A stretch of DNA of 64,000 nt from Magicicada septendecula (GCA_034769895.1 CM068367.1:117846573-117910572), one strand, 5' to 3'; numbered from the stretch's first letter, positions 1-12,676 are shown. The notes: a model not told the origin generated them from the sequence alone. Translations and numbers: made by a program.

Positions 1-87
1 TGCAACATAATTAACAAAAAAGAAAACATGATTAACTGGTTACTGAATCATTGGATTCCTTTAGTCTATTTATATTATAACCTGAGC

Positions 88-1000
88 TCTGTTTAAACAA
101 ATTAAGATGTCAATGCAGTGTTGACTATATTGTGACGGCAGCGGTATGCGAACATCTGCTCTCTGTTACCAGCAGCGGACACAGCGAGCCAATCAGGGAT
201 CAGCAGCCGACATGTGACCAACAATGTCCTCGGATCGAGCCAATCAGCGATCCTGGTTAGTGCATAAAACCCGGGCCGGCAGAAAATTTTGGCGCACTCT
301 TCATCGCCACGCCATCGGACACACTTCATCTTCTCTCCTCTCTCGGATGGTATCGGCGTGGAGTCAGCTGGAAGGAACGGCCGAAGAATAGAACCGGCGT
401 TCTTGCATCTTCGCCCTCCAGTTCTGCGCCAGCGATGGATTTCGCTGGGCCGGCAGCCGACTCTACAACCGATGCCGAAAGAAGAGAAGGACTGCAGTAT
501 GCGACGATCAGCGGGCGCAGCCGCCAAAATCCTAGAGCGGCACAACCAACATCAGCCTTCTCGCCACATGGTCCTTTTTAGGGCCACCAAAAACACTAAA
601 GTGTATTATTGGCGCCATTTGTCATGCAGCAAGCCTTTTGTCCGTTTGACAATATATTACTACTTTTTGTCCTGAACCATAACATGTACACAAAGTATTA
701 CATACTCCAAAATATACGTTTGTTAATGTCTAGGCTCGACTAGGAGATTAGGAGAAACACTGTAACAGACACAACATGACAAGTCACTGTTTACATACTA
801 ATTGGAGTACTAAACATTAAACATTTTATAACTCGGTGAAATCTTTATATGGTCCCTCTATTGTATCTATTGCTTGTTTCGTCTTACAAAACGTCCATTT
901 GAATTATTTAGTCATGTCAAAATAGAAATAGAAATCAAAACTTAGGTACGTAGACTCATCATTCAGGAAGCAGACTAATATTTTCAACTGTAGCCTTTTT
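88..1000 (+). repeat. Interspersed repeat, copy 1 (interrupted by a solo LTR)
   Basis: A diverged direct repeat of copy 2 near 2746-3063. Shared blocks include the stretch around CAAACAAATTAAGATG (near 97 and 2750), CATGTACACAAAGT (684 and 2811), GTCTAGGCTCGACT (728 and 2859) and GAAATCAAAACTTA (934 and 3047). Copy 1 holds a solo LTR at 131-651 that copy 2 lacks, so copy 2 shows the empty site. No coding sequence is visible. Family unknown. Confidence 0.6.
131..651 (+). mobile_element. Solo LTR with ATAT target duplication
   Basis: A GC-richer 521-bp block that starts TGTGACGGCAGC, ends CCGTTTGACA, and is flanked by ATAT on both sides (127-130 and 652-655), as expected of a solo LTR left by LTR-LTR recombination. 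It contains two CCAAT-type boxes (AGCCAATCAG near 187 and GCCAATCAGCG near 238) and a TATA-like GCATAAAACC near 262, which fits an LTR promoter. Open frames across it on both strands do not resemble proteins. Orientation was taken from the promoter-like order. The retrotransposon family is not identified. Confidence 0.75.
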
Positions 1001-1213
1001 ATATTCACGTGTATTACATTGTTCCCGCCTTATCCCCTCTACAATGTATGTAACTGCTTCAGGTCTGATTATTTTAACTATATTATTGTTTTAGATTCAT
1101 GCTTTTCGGTATCCAGGCCACTTATATGTATATGAATAGTAAAATATTAAAATAAATTGTAGCTTGTAAATTTCACCACTACACCAAGCTACAATGTCAG
1201 CAAAAAACTTGCA

Positions 1214-1522
1214 GTGAAAATAAAAAACAGTATAAAGTTAAAAAATAACCACAGTATAAAAAATAACACTGACTTCATTAACAAAATGAAAAACATTAAA
1301 ATACAACCTAATTATAAAATAGCCTCTTTTGACATTGTTGACTTGTACACAAATGTCCCTGTTCAAGAAACACTTACTATCCTTAAGGCAAATCTCACTA
1401 ACGCCAGAATATGTAACTCTACAGAAATCAACAAAATAATTAATTTACTGGAAGTTGTACTAGACCAAAACTACTTTACATTTAATAATAACTATTATAT
1501 CCAAAAAAAGGGTATAATATAA
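1214..1522 (+). pseudogene. Penelope-like reverse transcriptase fragment
   Basis: About 100 codons encode the middle of a Penelope-like element reverse transcriptase. The motif SFDIVDLYTNVPV carries the first catalytic aspartate, and QNYFTFNNNYYIQKKG matches the stretch just before the PMG motif. The frame stops right after KKG, so the PMGS, YxDD and GIY-YIG endonuclease parts are missing. It differs from the large copies at 8.5-11.8 kb (SLDVKDMFTN there), so it is a different family. It is a dead fragment. Confidence 0.75.
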
Positions 1523-2745
1523 TATATAAAAAATTTAGAGTTACGTATATAAAATTATATATATAATTGTATTATTATTTCAATAAAGTCACCGTCTACT
1601 GATTAAGTAATTTATATTATTCAGTCAGCATATGCAAATTACTAAGCCCTGTGCTTACATGATTTTTACTCATAATTCCTACAAACATAGTGTGTTGATT
1701 CTTACTAGTGCAGTATATATGTGTAAAAAGGCTCTTTTCACCATTATAGGTGGTATTATAGATGGAACGTACATGAGTGAAATTCCATGGAGCAAGGACC
1801 AGTTTTACCTGTACTTGCAGCATTGACTCCCTATAAGTTGAGTGTTGTCGTTCCCTCCCCCCTCCAAATCCTCGGTATGCCACTGATTGCAGTAAGTGTA
1901 ATAGGCCTCATTTACCCACAACTGTTTCTGCAGTCAGTAGCCTAGTGTAATAGAGGTGTAATTGTGTAGATGCTTTGATAATGTTTCTACTCTTCCTTAT
2001 GTAAAACAGTCAGCTGATGTCAGCAAAAAACCCAGGTCCTACATGGGCTGTAGCACTGAGGAAGGATGGACACCAGCACCTACTGTTTCTGCAACTTCAA
2101 CACTTATGTTTCACACAGTTTTTGAATCAATGTCTGATTTTAACATGTCTTCAAAGTTATTATGAGCAGCCTTAGCTTAGTTCACAGCATGAATTTATAT
2201 TACAATTGAAAATGTTTAAAACAATCTAATGATATAGTAACTACTAGTAACAAAGTCACCTTACATGATTAAACATTTTAAAACAACTAGGTATTATATT
2301 AGTGCTTCCTCTTTAATCAATTCACATTATAAGAATATACGCATGAGTGTACATGTGTGTGCATGTGTCTGTGTGTTAGTGCACATGCATATTACACACA
2401 CACATACACACATTTATTTTTCTATGTATGTATAATTATACACATATACAGTAAAGTTCACTAGACATGAATCAACCTTTTTCGTGCTAACAGCGCATGT
2501 AATGAATTGCGCATGCGTCAGCAGAGGGCTAAACAAAACTCAGTTCCCTCCGAGACGGCTGTGGAGATTATTATGTGCGTACTTTTCAAAAAACATCAGT
2601 ATTCATAAGATGTGTAGCGTTTATTGCATTTTAATTGCTGCATTAATATTGTCTCCGCTGTTATTTATGGATAGTTTACATCTGCTTGTTTAAAAAAACA
2701 CACACGCAGTCATTTCACATGCGAGGCTGTTTTTGATGTTACTTA
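1523..2745. other. No gene seen; AT-rich spacer
   Basis: Only short chance frames occur. A CA/TG-rich patch lies at about 2345-2410. I see no splice-bounded exon, RNA gene or recognisable transposon here. Confidence 0.5.
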
Positions 2746-3063
2746 CTCAAACAAATTAAGATGCCAGAGCAATGTGGATCATATATTACTACGTTTTTTC
2801 GTGATTGTAACATGTACACAAAGTGTACACATTCCAAAATGTACAACTATTGTTGATGTCTAGGCTCGACTTTGGAGAAACATTGCAACAGACACAACAC
2901 GCCAAGTCACTGTTTGCAAAATAATGGCAGTATTAAGCATTTTATAACTGTGTGAAAGCTTTATTACATTGTCTCTTTCTGTTGTGTCTGACGCTTGTTT
3001 CATCTTAAAAAATGTCCACGTTTACTGTCTGGTCGTGTCGTAATCGAAATCAAAACTTACCTA
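2746..3063 (+). repeat. Interspersed repeat, copy 2
   Basis: Diverged direct copy of the repeat near 88-950, without the solo LTR. The homology resumes weakly near 3690-3735 (ATATTTTCAACTGT, also near 976), so the AT-rich 3064-3690 stretch with the TG array is probably extra sequence inside this copy. Noncoding. Confidence 0.55.
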
Positions 3064-3214
3064 CAACCAAATTTTTTGTATTTAGTAACTTAGTAAAAAA
3101 GTAGTGAATTAAATATAAAACATACTAAACTGTAAAAACCTTAAAAACAATTAAAAGAATAACAAAACAATTTTAAAATTATAAGAATAATTGGTTAGTA
3201 AAAAGTAAGTTACA

Positions 3215-4897
<1,683 letters not shown>

Positions 4898-5116
4898 ATG
4901 ATAGAAGATCCAATTAACGATTTTCAGTTAAGACTATCGGAATATTTGAAAAAGTGTGATTTAATTAAATCATGTGTATTCACGAAACATGACTTCCATT
5001 GTACTAGTAGTGGTGAATTTAGTTGTTTCATAAAATGTAAAGTGGGTAACAATTGTCCAGCAGAAAATAAAGATTGTGATAATAAAGGAGCTTCAGTTTG
5101 TAGTACAGTAGAAAAG
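4898..5116 (+). CDS. DALRD3: DALRD3-like gene, exon 1 (73 codons)
   Basis: First coding exon of the only host gene seen here. The ATG at 4898 is the first after an in-frame TGA at 4877. The peptide begins MIEDPINDFQLRLSEYLKKC and is cysteine-rich. The exon ends in GAAAAG before a GTTAGA donor and is a whole number of codons, joining in phase 0 to exon 2. DALRD3 is an arginyl-tRNA-synthetase-like protein that in mammals binds arginine tRNAs and acts with METTL2 in m3C formation at position 32; that role is inferred from the family. The identification rests mainly on exons 3 to 6, and the N-terminus is poorly conserved. Confidence 0.65.
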
Positions 5117-5198
5117 GTTAGATATGTTTTAAACGCATTATGTCTCAATTGCTTTTAAAGAGTTGTTAAAATGTAAGCTAATGTATTGTGTGTTGTAG

Positions 5199-5381
5199 GA
5201 ATTAAATGATCTTATTTCTGAAAGCAGAAGAGACAAGTGGAATTTGTTGATAAGTAAATATATTTTGAAAGAAAGTAGGATCTGTCTTCAGTTAGACCGT
5301 CGGCATGCATTTTCTGTTGGCATTGAAACTGTTAGTAAACTAGGAAAACGTTATGGGTTTTGCACGTCCTATAAAGTAAAG
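5199..5381 (+). CDS. DALRD3: DALRD3-like gene, exon 2 (61 codons)
   Basis: It follows an 82-bp intron with acceptor TTGTAG and ends AAAG before donor GTAGGA, in phase 0 on both sides. The frame stays open across the exon and includes LQLDRRHAFSVGIETVSKLG, which fits the family pattern of a hydrophobic strand followed by 'R..AF' and a helix before the anticodon-binding half. The next intron, of 10.3 kb, is filled with transposons. Confidence 0.7.
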
Positions 5382-5540
5382 GTAGGAATATTGATAATAT
5401 TCAGATCTTTTTAATCTAACATTACTAATTTTATTGATCGTGTCTTTAATTTAATTCATGTGACTGTGTGACTGTTAGTGTAAATAAAACATGCCCATTA
5501 AAGTGATATTACATCATTTTAAGACACATAGAATATAGTA
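5382..5540. other. Start of DALRD3-like intron 2
   Basis: Intron sequence before the hairpin repeat. No feature beyond the donor site. Confidence 0.6.
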
Positions 5541-5542
5541 AA

Positions 5543-5722
5543 TTCTCTATCCGAACTGCTTCCATCGTAATTTTTTTGTAGCTTGACGTTTGGATCAAAG
5601 TTGTTAGGTCTTTCAACAGGGTCTTTCCACCGCCACTCACAGCTTCTGAGGACGATCCCAGATTCCAGGGATCGAAACATCAAGCTATAAAAAAATTACG
5701 ATGGAAGCAGTCCGGATAGAGG
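5543..5722 (+). mobile_element. 180-bp hairpin repeat with hammerhead-like motif
   Basis: Imperfect 42-bp inverted repeats bound the unit: CTCTATCCGAACTGCTTCC at 5543 and its near complement ending at 5722. Inside, on the plus strand, 5641-5686 can fold as a hammerhead ribozyme. Stem I is AGCTT/AAGCT, the core is CTGAGGA then GAAA, stem II is GATCCC/GGGATC, and TC is the cleavage dinucleotide after a two-base stem III. Such short-stem-III hammerheads are known from Penelope-like elements, so this is probably a small non-autonomous derivative. Activity is inferred, not shown. Confidence 0.6.
5641..5686 (+). ncRNA. Candidate hammerhead ribozyme (Penelope type)
   Basis: Order of parts: AGCTT (stem I), CTGAGGA (core, 5646-5652), C, GATCCC, 8-nt loop, GGGATC (stem II), GAAA (core, 5674-5677), CA, TC (cleavage dinucleotide), AAGCT (stem I). 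One unpaired base sits between CTGAGGA and stem II, as in the other candidates of this window. The very short stem III suggests cleavage as a dimer or in tandem RNA. Confidence 0.6.
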
Positions 5723-7200
5723 ATAAATAAATCGCCCATCGCTTAGAGGTTTTAAAGAATATACTATAGTGTTGGGAGAAGTCTTCAAAGTGTTAGACAA
5801 AAATTAATCGAAATCCTACCACTAGCTAATCTGTAGTAAATGTGAAAATGTTTATGAATTTATTTTGTATATGAACACTTATAATGAGAACTCCCCTTTG
5901 AAGTCTTCCTGTTTTTTGCCTAACAAGAAATCACTCTTGACTCTTGTGTCCTTCTAAGAACCACTGGGCAGTGGAAAAATTTGAGAAACTGCACATTCTT
6001 AGTATGAGTTAACTTATTTGATAGGTCTGGTTTGTTAACAAGGGATCAGTGACTTACGCATTAACACTGGCCTATAGCATGCATAAAACTGACTGAACTT
6101 TGTGTAGTAGAGTGTAATATGAATCAATTTGTTTACCCATTGTTTATTCATAATCTTAAATAGCTGTGCATAAATTATAGTATTCATTATCCGTAGAATA
6201 CAAAATTACCTTCTAGTATATAAAACTATCCTTATTAAAAAAAAATTATGTAGAAAAATGAGAAAGATAATAAGTTCAGAAAATGAACTATTTGGCTAGT
6301 TTCTGGGTAATTTCTGTGCAGTGAAGTATAGTCGAATCTGCTTATTCAACCCATCAAAGCCCTTGATTTATTCATTATTTCCTTCTACCCTTTGATAGCA
6401 GGGAATAGAAATAGTAATGATGTTGTATATTGTTTACATGATCAAGAACTTTTAAGTTAATTGTGAGATGTTAAGTGAGACCAAGCTGGTCAAGTGAGTT
6501 AATGTAAATTTTTTTAACAGTACTACACATTTGTACTGATATTTATCACTATAATAATGAAATAATTATTAGTTATTATAACTAACAGGCACTTCCCAAC
6601 AACAGAGACTTTCACTACCAGTCATTTTTTTAAATTCCAAGCATTTTCATTTAAGACATACTGGTTAAAATACTTTTCAGTCAGAGACATGGACATTAAA
6701 ATTGTACTAAATTTTATCACAGTATTAATATATATTAGTCAGTACCATCACTTTTGAAAGGTTTTTATGATCTTGAAGAAAATTTGACATTCACAGTGTT
6801 TCTTATTGTGTGTTTCTAAGAATATGTTTCCTTGTTTGACAGAATTATAGTACACTCTCATATCTACTCTTCATCGAAAACAAGCAGCATTGCCATTGTG
6901 ACTCCAGAATAATGGCACATTAGCAGTAGAAAAAAGAGGGGAATTCTATTTCAGAACTTTAAGGAATCTAGCCAATTTTAAACGTGTTCATCTTCGTGGA
7001 CAACAAATAATCATTGTCCTCTCAAATAGTTACCTACTTGTATAAATGCAATATATAATTTTTGACACTTTTGTTTTAATTACTTTTGGTATTTTAAAAT
7101 AAACTAACTCTGATCATATAAGGTTTGTTGTTACTGTCCTTCTTCTTCAAGTCTTGTACCTTACAGTTAATTGTGCACTCATAGATCTGACATCTTGTCC
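5723..7200. other. Intron 2, no recognisable feature
   Basis: AT-rich intron sequence with stop codons in all frames. A possible acceptor near 6841 is followed by stops and does not resemble the protein. Confidence 0.5.
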
Positions 7201-7850
7201 CTTGTCATCCAATGTCGTGGTTTCCCCTAAGAAGATAAAATGTCAGTTGCTTTGATAGTCTGTTCTGATGCATCCTTTGTACATGGTCTGTCCAACCCTG
7301 ACTGTACTGTTTCATCCTGTCATTCAGACTAAATTCGAAGAGCACTCCTTTTATTTCAAGCAGCCATTCCCTCCATTCCTTCAGCCAGTCTTTCCAAGAT
7401 ATTCCAAGTACAGATCTTAAAATCCTCATCTCACTAGCTTGTATTCAGTCTGTGCAGTGTTCATTAGTGTCCATGTCTCACTACCATAAAGGCTACATGA
7501 CACTGTCACCACTGTTTAAAATTTTAACAGAGTATCTCATCTTATCTTCTGATAATTCCACACATGTGGTTAAATTTCTCTATTTTTTTATTGACATCGA
7601 CTTCTCCCACATAAAACAAGTAATGTTCAAGGAATCTAAATGAGTAGACCTGCCCAGTTAATCAGTCATTCATAACTAGCTTCCATCTGATAGGAAAGCA
7701 ATCTCGAAAAACCATTCACTTGGTCTTGATACCAGAGATTTCCAAACCATACATTTGAATTGACTGCTGCAATTCATATTTTTTTTGCAGGCTATCTTAA
7801 TTCTCTGCTATGATAACCTGATCATCCAGGATGAGGTTTGCTTTTATCTT
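7200..7850 (-). pseudogene. LINE reverse transcriptase C-terminal fragment
   Basis: Minus-strand remains of a non-LTR retrotransposon. A broken FADDxxI-type catalytic motif lies near 7830-7800. Further along are YGSETWTL near 7470-7500 and then the typical C-terminal run with NDRMKQYSQGW, HVQRMHQNRLSKQ and RGNHDIG (7205-7340). Several stops and frameshifts interrupt it, so it is inactive. The clade cannot be decided safely. It lies antisense inside intron 2 of the DALRD3-like gene. Confidence 0.7.
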
Positions 7851-7987
7851 CTTATTACATGCAGTACTTAACACAGTTGTTTGCTATTTTTAAGGTGGTA
7901 ATTTTGAATGCTTTGTTATTTTGAAATTCTTAATACAGTATGTATTTACAATCAAAATGATCAATATTGCACACCACTATATGAAAA

Positions 7988-8039
7988 TTATTCCGATTAG
8001 CGCTTTCAAGCTTCACAGCTCATCGTCAGATCAGGAATA
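7988..8039 (-). ncRNA. Candidate hammerhead ribozyme, left Penelope copy
   Basis: Same sequence as the right-arm copy at 12115-12163, read on the minus strand. The core is CTGACGA then GAAA, stem II is GAGCT/AGCTT capped by GTGA, stem III is the self-complementary GCGC, TA is the cleavage dinucleotide, and stem I is ATTCC-T-GAT paired with ATCGGAAT. Confidence 0.55.
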
Positions 8040-8181
8040 GACTGAAAATATGTAATACCCAACCCTTCACCCCTCTCCCCCACCCTGCTCACCCACAACA
8101 AACTAAAAATTAATGACCCTTCCCCACCCCCTAAACTCTGTCTCACCATCTGTGCAGTTACATATTTTTCTAGTAAATTCC

Positions 8182-8353
<172 letters not shown>

Positions 8354-8542
8354 ATCCTTTTAAACTACCCTCTTCCTCTCCACACACGTGGGTCAGTCAC
8401 ACACCCTTATTTTAAAACAACCAATTAGTACTATGAAATATAATTCTTAATCTTATCTATCTGCCCTCTCTCATTTACTTCTTAATCATGTTATAAAATA
8501 TTTCTTCATTATCAAATTTAATTTTAATATTAATTAAATTGT

Positions 8543-10105
8543 CTAACCCTTTTTCTCTTTTTTCAATATTTCTAACTCCTCTCTAAGCTTCCTTTCAACT
8601 GTGTTATTTACTACTTTTACAATTTCGTATTCTTCCAAAGGATTAACAAACTTGTGGTTGTCTTCTATGAAATGTCTTGCATATAACGAATTGGTTGTTC
8701 TATTACCTTCTCCATGTTTGTGGTCAGACAACCTGCATGCGAATTTTCGTCCTGTCTCCCCTAGGTACACTTTGTTGCAGTCTTTACATTTTAATTTATA
8801 AATTCCGCTTTTCTGTAATACTGGAATTTTTTCTATATTCTTATTCCTTATCTTATCAAATACCGTTTCACATCTTTTAATAGCTATATCTACTCCATAT
8901 TTATTAAAACATTTTATAATTTTTCTAGTATGTGTACCTATGTATGTCAATGACCCTGCATAATTCTTTTGTTCTGGTTCTATTTTAGCTTTTTGTATGT
9001 TGACCCTTTTCATAACTTTATCCACTATGTTGGTGCTATAATTATTATTCCTTACAATTCCCTTTATCGTTTTTAACTCCCTATCTTTTGATTCGGTCTC
9101 TTTTAAACACTTCTGAGCTCTGTAACAAAAGGAATTGATTGCCGCCATTTTATATCTGTATGGGTGGTACGACTCTCTTGGTATAATTATATCAGAATAC
9201 GACTCTTTCCTAAATATCCCAAACTGTAGTTTCTCATTATCTTTAATTTCTATGTTTAAATCTAAGTAATTTATTTGCTTACCTCCTATCTCTTCCTTAA
9301 ATTGTAAGTTTTTATCCTTATTATTTACCTCCTTTATAAACTCATGCACTTCTTCTATGCTTCCTTCCCAAACTACTAATACATCATCAACGTATCTAGA
9401 CCATAATTTTATATTGTCTTTATACTTAGTGGAAGTTATTAATTGCTTTTCAAAATCATTCATGTATATTTCAGCAAGAATAGGGGATAATGAAGACCCC
9501 ATAGGTAAACCTTTTTTCTGTATATAAAACTTGTTATTAAACCTAAAATAGTTCTGATTTACACATTCTTTAATTACTTTCATCAACTGCTTTTTATACC
9601 TGTATTCTCCCATATTATTATCGTTTATTAACTTAATAACTTTATTTACTGTGATATTAGTAAACATGTCCTTAACATCCAGTGATATCAATTTTGTATT
9701 TACATTAATGCTAATATTTTCTAATTTTTCTATCAATTTTATATTATTCTCTATGTTGTATTTTGTCCCAAATTCATATTTCTCTTTCAGTACTCTGCTA
9801 ACTTCCTTTGATAATTTATAAATAGGTGCGTTAATAAAAGAAACAATCGGTCTAATTGGTTTTCCTTCTTTATGTATCTTAACCTGACTTTTAAAAGTTG
9901 GTGCTGTTGGATTACTTTCCAATAAATACTTTTTCTTTTTTTCTTCTATAAATGTTATCTGTTTCATCATTTGTTTTATCCTTGACTGGTACTTACTTGT
10001 ATAATCATACTTTATTTCCTCGTATGATCCTTCCCTTATAAATTCTTCCGTTTTCTTTATGTATTCTTCCTTTCTCATTAGTACCATTGTATTTCCTTTA
10101 TCCAC
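8543..10105 (-). CDS. Penelope-like element protein, left copy (RT and GIY-YIG endonuclease)
   Basis: A 520-residue open frame that copies RNA into DNA at a nicked target. The RT has KSQVKIHKEGKPIRPIVS (res. 72-89), SLDVKDMFTN (141-150), PMGSSLSP (201-208) and an intact YVDD (238-241). The GIY-YIG endonuclease follows with GIYKLKC (434-440) and VYLGETGR (446-453). The same frame stays open upstream to about 10178 (DIIVTKVDKGNT), where it meets the inverted junction, so the N-terminus is missing. A one-base loss in the run near 8557 changes the frame and shortens the C-terminus by about 17 residues relative to the right copy. The protein is almost identical to the right copy, so the pair is young. 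Confidence 0.9.
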   Translation of the reverse strand: MDKGNTMVLMRKEEYIKKTEEFIREGSYEEIKYDYTSKYQSRIKQMMKQITFIEEKKKKYLLESNPTAPTFKSQVKIHKEGKPIRPIVSFINAPIYKLSKEVSRVLKEKYEFGTKYNIENNIKLIEKLENISINVNTKLISLDVKDMFTNITVNKVIKLINDNNMGEYRYKKQLMKVIKECVNQNYFRFNNKFYIQKKGLPMGSSLSPILAEIYMNDFEKQLITSTKYKDNIKLWSRYVDDVLVVWEGSIEEVHEFIKEVNNKDKNLQFKEEIGGKQINYLDLNIEIKDNEKLQFGIFRKESYSDIIIPRESYHPYRYKMAAINSFCYRAQKCLKETESKDRELKTIKGIVRNNNYSTNIVDKVMKRVNIQKAKIEPEQKNYAGSLTYIGTHTRKIIKCFNKYGVDIAIKRCETVFDKIRNKNIEKIPVLQKSGIYKLKCKDCNKVYLGETGRKFACRLSDHKHGEGNRTTNSLYARHFIEDNHKFVNPLEEYEIVKVVNNTVERKLREELEILKKEKKG

Positions 10106-10212
10106 CTTCGTAACTATAATATCATTCTTCTTTATTGTATTCTTTAGTTTAGTTACAGTTGCTTTGATTTTTTGTTCATATTATAGTTACGAAGGCGGAT
10201 AAAGGAAATACA

Positions 10213-11826
10213 ATGGTACTAATGAGAAAGGAAGAATACATAAAGAAAACGGAAGAATTTATAAGGGAAGGATCATACGAGGAAATAAAGTATGATTATA
10301 CAAGTAAGTACCAGTCAAGGATAAAACAAATGATGAAACAGATAACATTTATAGAAGAAAAAAAGAAAAAGTATTTATTGGAAAGTAATCCAACAGCACC
10401 AACTTTTAAAAGTCAGGTTAAGATACATAAAGAAGGAAAACCAATTAGACCGATTGTTTCTTTTATTAACGCACCTATTTATAAATTATCAAAGGAAGTT
10501 AGCAGAGTACTGAAAGAGAAATATGAATTTGGGACAAAATACAACATAGAGAATAATATAAAATTGATAGAAAAATTAGAAAATATTAGCATTAATGTAA
10601 ATACAAAATTGATATCACTGGATGTTAAGGACATGTTTACTAATATCACAGTAAATAAAGTTATTAAGTTAATAAACGATAATAATATGGGAGAATACAG
10701 GTATAAAAAGCAGTTGATGAAAGTAATTAAAGAATGTGTAAATCAGAACTATTTTAGGTTTAATAACAAGTTTTATATACAGAAAAAAGGTTTACCTATG
10801 GGGTCTTCATTATCCCCTATTCTTGCTGAAATATACATGAATGATTTTGAAAAGCAATTAATAACTTCCACTAAGTATAAAGACAATATAAAATTATGGT
10901 CTAGACACGTTGATGATGTATTAGTAGTTTGGGAAGGAAGCATAGAAGAAGTGCATGAGTTTATAAAGGAGGTAAATAATAAGGATAAAAACTTACAATT
11001 TAAGGAAGAGATAGGAGGTAAGCAAATAAATTACTTAGATTTAAACATAGAAATTAAAGATAATGAGAAACTACAGTTTGGGATATTTAGGAAAGAGTCG
11101 TATTCTGATATAATTATACCAAGAGAGTCGTACCACCCATACAGATATAAAATGGCGGCAATCAATTCCTTTTGTTACAGAGCTCAGAAGTGTTTAAAAG
11201 AGACCGAATCAAAAGATAGGGAGTTAAAAACGATAAAGGGAATTGTAAGGAATAATAATTATAGCACCAACATAGTGGATAAAGTTATGAAAAGGGTCAA
11301 CATACAAAAAGCTAAAATAGAACCAGAACAAAAGAATTATGCAGGGTCATTGACATACATAGGTTCACATACTAGAAAAATTATAAAATGTTTTAATAAA
11401 TATGGAGTAGATATAGCTATTAAAAGATGTGAAACGGTATTTGATAAGATAAGGAATAAGAATATAGAAAAAATTCCAGTATTACAGAAAAGCGGAATTT
11501 ATAAATTAAAATGTAAAGACTGCAACAAAGTGTACCTAGGGGAGACAGGACGAAAATTCGCATGCAGGTTGTCTGACCACAAACATGGAGAAGGTAATAG
11601 AACAACCAATTCGTTATATGCAAGACATTTCATAGAAGACAACCACAAGTTTGTTAATCCTTTGGAAGAATACGAAATTGTAAAAGTAGTAAATAACACA
11701 GTTGAAAGGAAGCTTAGAGAGGAGTTAGAAATATTGAAAGAAAGAGAAAAAGGGTTAGACAATTTAATTAATATTAAAATTAAATTTGATAATGAAGAAA
11801 TATTTTATAACATGATTAAGAAGTAA
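10213..11826 (+). CDS. Penelope-like element protein, right copy (RT and GIY-YIG endonuclease)
   Basis: A 537-residue partner of the left copy. It keeps the complete C-terminus (to FYNMIKK) and the GIYKLKC...VYLGETGR endonuclease motif, but the RT catalytic motif reads HVDD where the left copy reads YVDD. That change probably weakens or kills the polymerase. One other visible change is IGS for IGT near residue 385. It starts at the inverted junction and lacks the N-terminal part of a full Penelope-like protein. The few differences between copies suggest very recent origin. Confidence 0.9.
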   Translation: MVLMRKEEYIKKTEEFIREGSYEEIKYDYTSKYQSRIKQMMKQITFIEEKKKKYLLESNPTAPTFKSQVKIHKEGKPIRPIVSFINAPIYKLSKEVSRVLKEKYEFGTKYNIENNIKLIEKLENISINVNTKLISLDVKDMFTNITVNKVIKLINDNNMGEYRYKKQLMKVIKECVNQNYFRFNNKFYIQKKGLPMGSSLSPILAEIYMNDFEKQLITSTKYKDNIKLWSRHVDDVLVVWEGSIEEVHEFIKEVNNKDKNLQFKEEIGGKQINYLDLNIEIKDNEKLQFGIFRKESYSDIIIPRESYHPYRYKMAAINSFCYRAQKCLKETESKDRELKTIKGIVRNNNYSTNIVDKVMKRVNIQKAKIEPEQKNYAGSLTYIGSHTRKIIKCFNKYGVDIAIKRCETVFDKIRNKNIEKIPVLQKSGIYKLKCKDCNKVYLGETGRKFACRLSDHKHGEGNRTTNSLYARHFIEDNHKFVNPLEEYEIVKVVNNTVERKLREELEILKEREKGLDNLINIKIKFDNEEIFYNMIKK

Positions 11827-11948
11827 ATGAGAGAGGGCAGATAGATAAGATTAAGAATTATATTTCATAGTACTAATTGGTTGTTTTAAAATAAGGGTGT
11901 GTGACTGACCCACGTGTGTGGAGAGGAAGAGGGTAGTTTAAAAGGATG

Positions 11949-11970
11949 CACACACACACACACACACACA
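11949..11970 (+). repeat. (CA)11 array in the right Penelope copy
   Basis: Short counterpart of the 170-bp array at 8183-8352. Confidence 0.97.
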
Positions 11971-12114
11971 AGGAATTTACTAGAAAAATATGTAACTGCA
12001 CAGATGGTGAGACAGAGTTTAGGGGGTGGGGAAGGGTCATTAATTTTTAGTTTGTTGTGGGTGAGCAGGGTGGGGGAGAGGGGTGAAGGGTTGGGTATTA
12101 CATATTTTCAGTCT

Positions 12115-12163
12115 ATTCCTGATCTGACGATGAGCTGTGAAGCTTGAAAGCGCTAATCGGAAT
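12115..12163 (+). ncRNA. Candidate hammerhead ribozyme, right Penelope copy
   Basis: CTGACGA (12124-12130), one T, stem II GAGCT-GTGA-AGCTT (12132-12145), GAAA (12146-12149), palindromic GCGC (12150-12153), TA (12154-12155), then ATCGGAAT, which pairs with ATTCC-T-GAT before the core. GCGC can pair only between two molecules, as described for dimeric hammerheads in Penelope-like elements. Confidence 0.6.
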
Positions 12164-12299
12164 AATTTTCATATAGTGGTGTGCAATATTGATCATTTTG
12201 ATTGTGATTTCAACCACTAACACAAATTTCTTCATTAAAAGTATGTATTTACTATAGAGTTTGTATGCATTCACATTTGATATTGTAGTATAGTTACAT

Positions 12300-12490
12300 T
12301 CCATTCCCTCTGGCGCTACAGCCCATGATGAGCCTTGGGCTCCCCAACTGTCCGCTTCCAAACACCTTGGTCCTCCAGCCTCGACCTCCAATCCCCGATA
12401 CCCATCCCGCTGAGGTCATCTTCTACGTCCTGTAGCCAAGGAAGATCTTCTAGGTCTTCCTTTCCTTCTTTGCCCATCTATTGTCCCTCT
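12300..12490 (-). pseudogene. LINE C-terminal fragment
   Basis: The minus strand reads DVEDDLSGMGIGDWRSRLED followed by RTVGEPKAHHGL. This is the well-known C-terminus of many insect non-LTR retrotransposon proteins (consensus like DVEEDL..LG...WR..A.DR..WR..V..AK...GL). Only the 3' end survives. Confidence 0.7.
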
Positions 12491-12676
12491 AAGATTATTG
12501 TAGTGGAGTGCAATGTTCAAAATTTTAACGTTGAACTGGCATGTGAAAAGTTTTGTAACTGTTTTGTAATCTGAATTTCCTAACCTGGACACTTCTTAAT
12601 AAGGACATTTTTTCTTGTAATATGCATGTATATTATAGTGAAGCTTGGCTGTATATGGACTTGTACACGTATTAAT

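Noticed and set aside
102-675. 147- and 128-codon frames on opposite strands
   Set aside because: Both lie across the solo LTR at 131-651 and look like no protein.
6841-6920. Candidate extra DALRD3-like exon after a TTTGACAG acceptor
   Set aside because: Stops follow quickly, no donor in phase, and exons 2 and 3 already join in phase with matching content.
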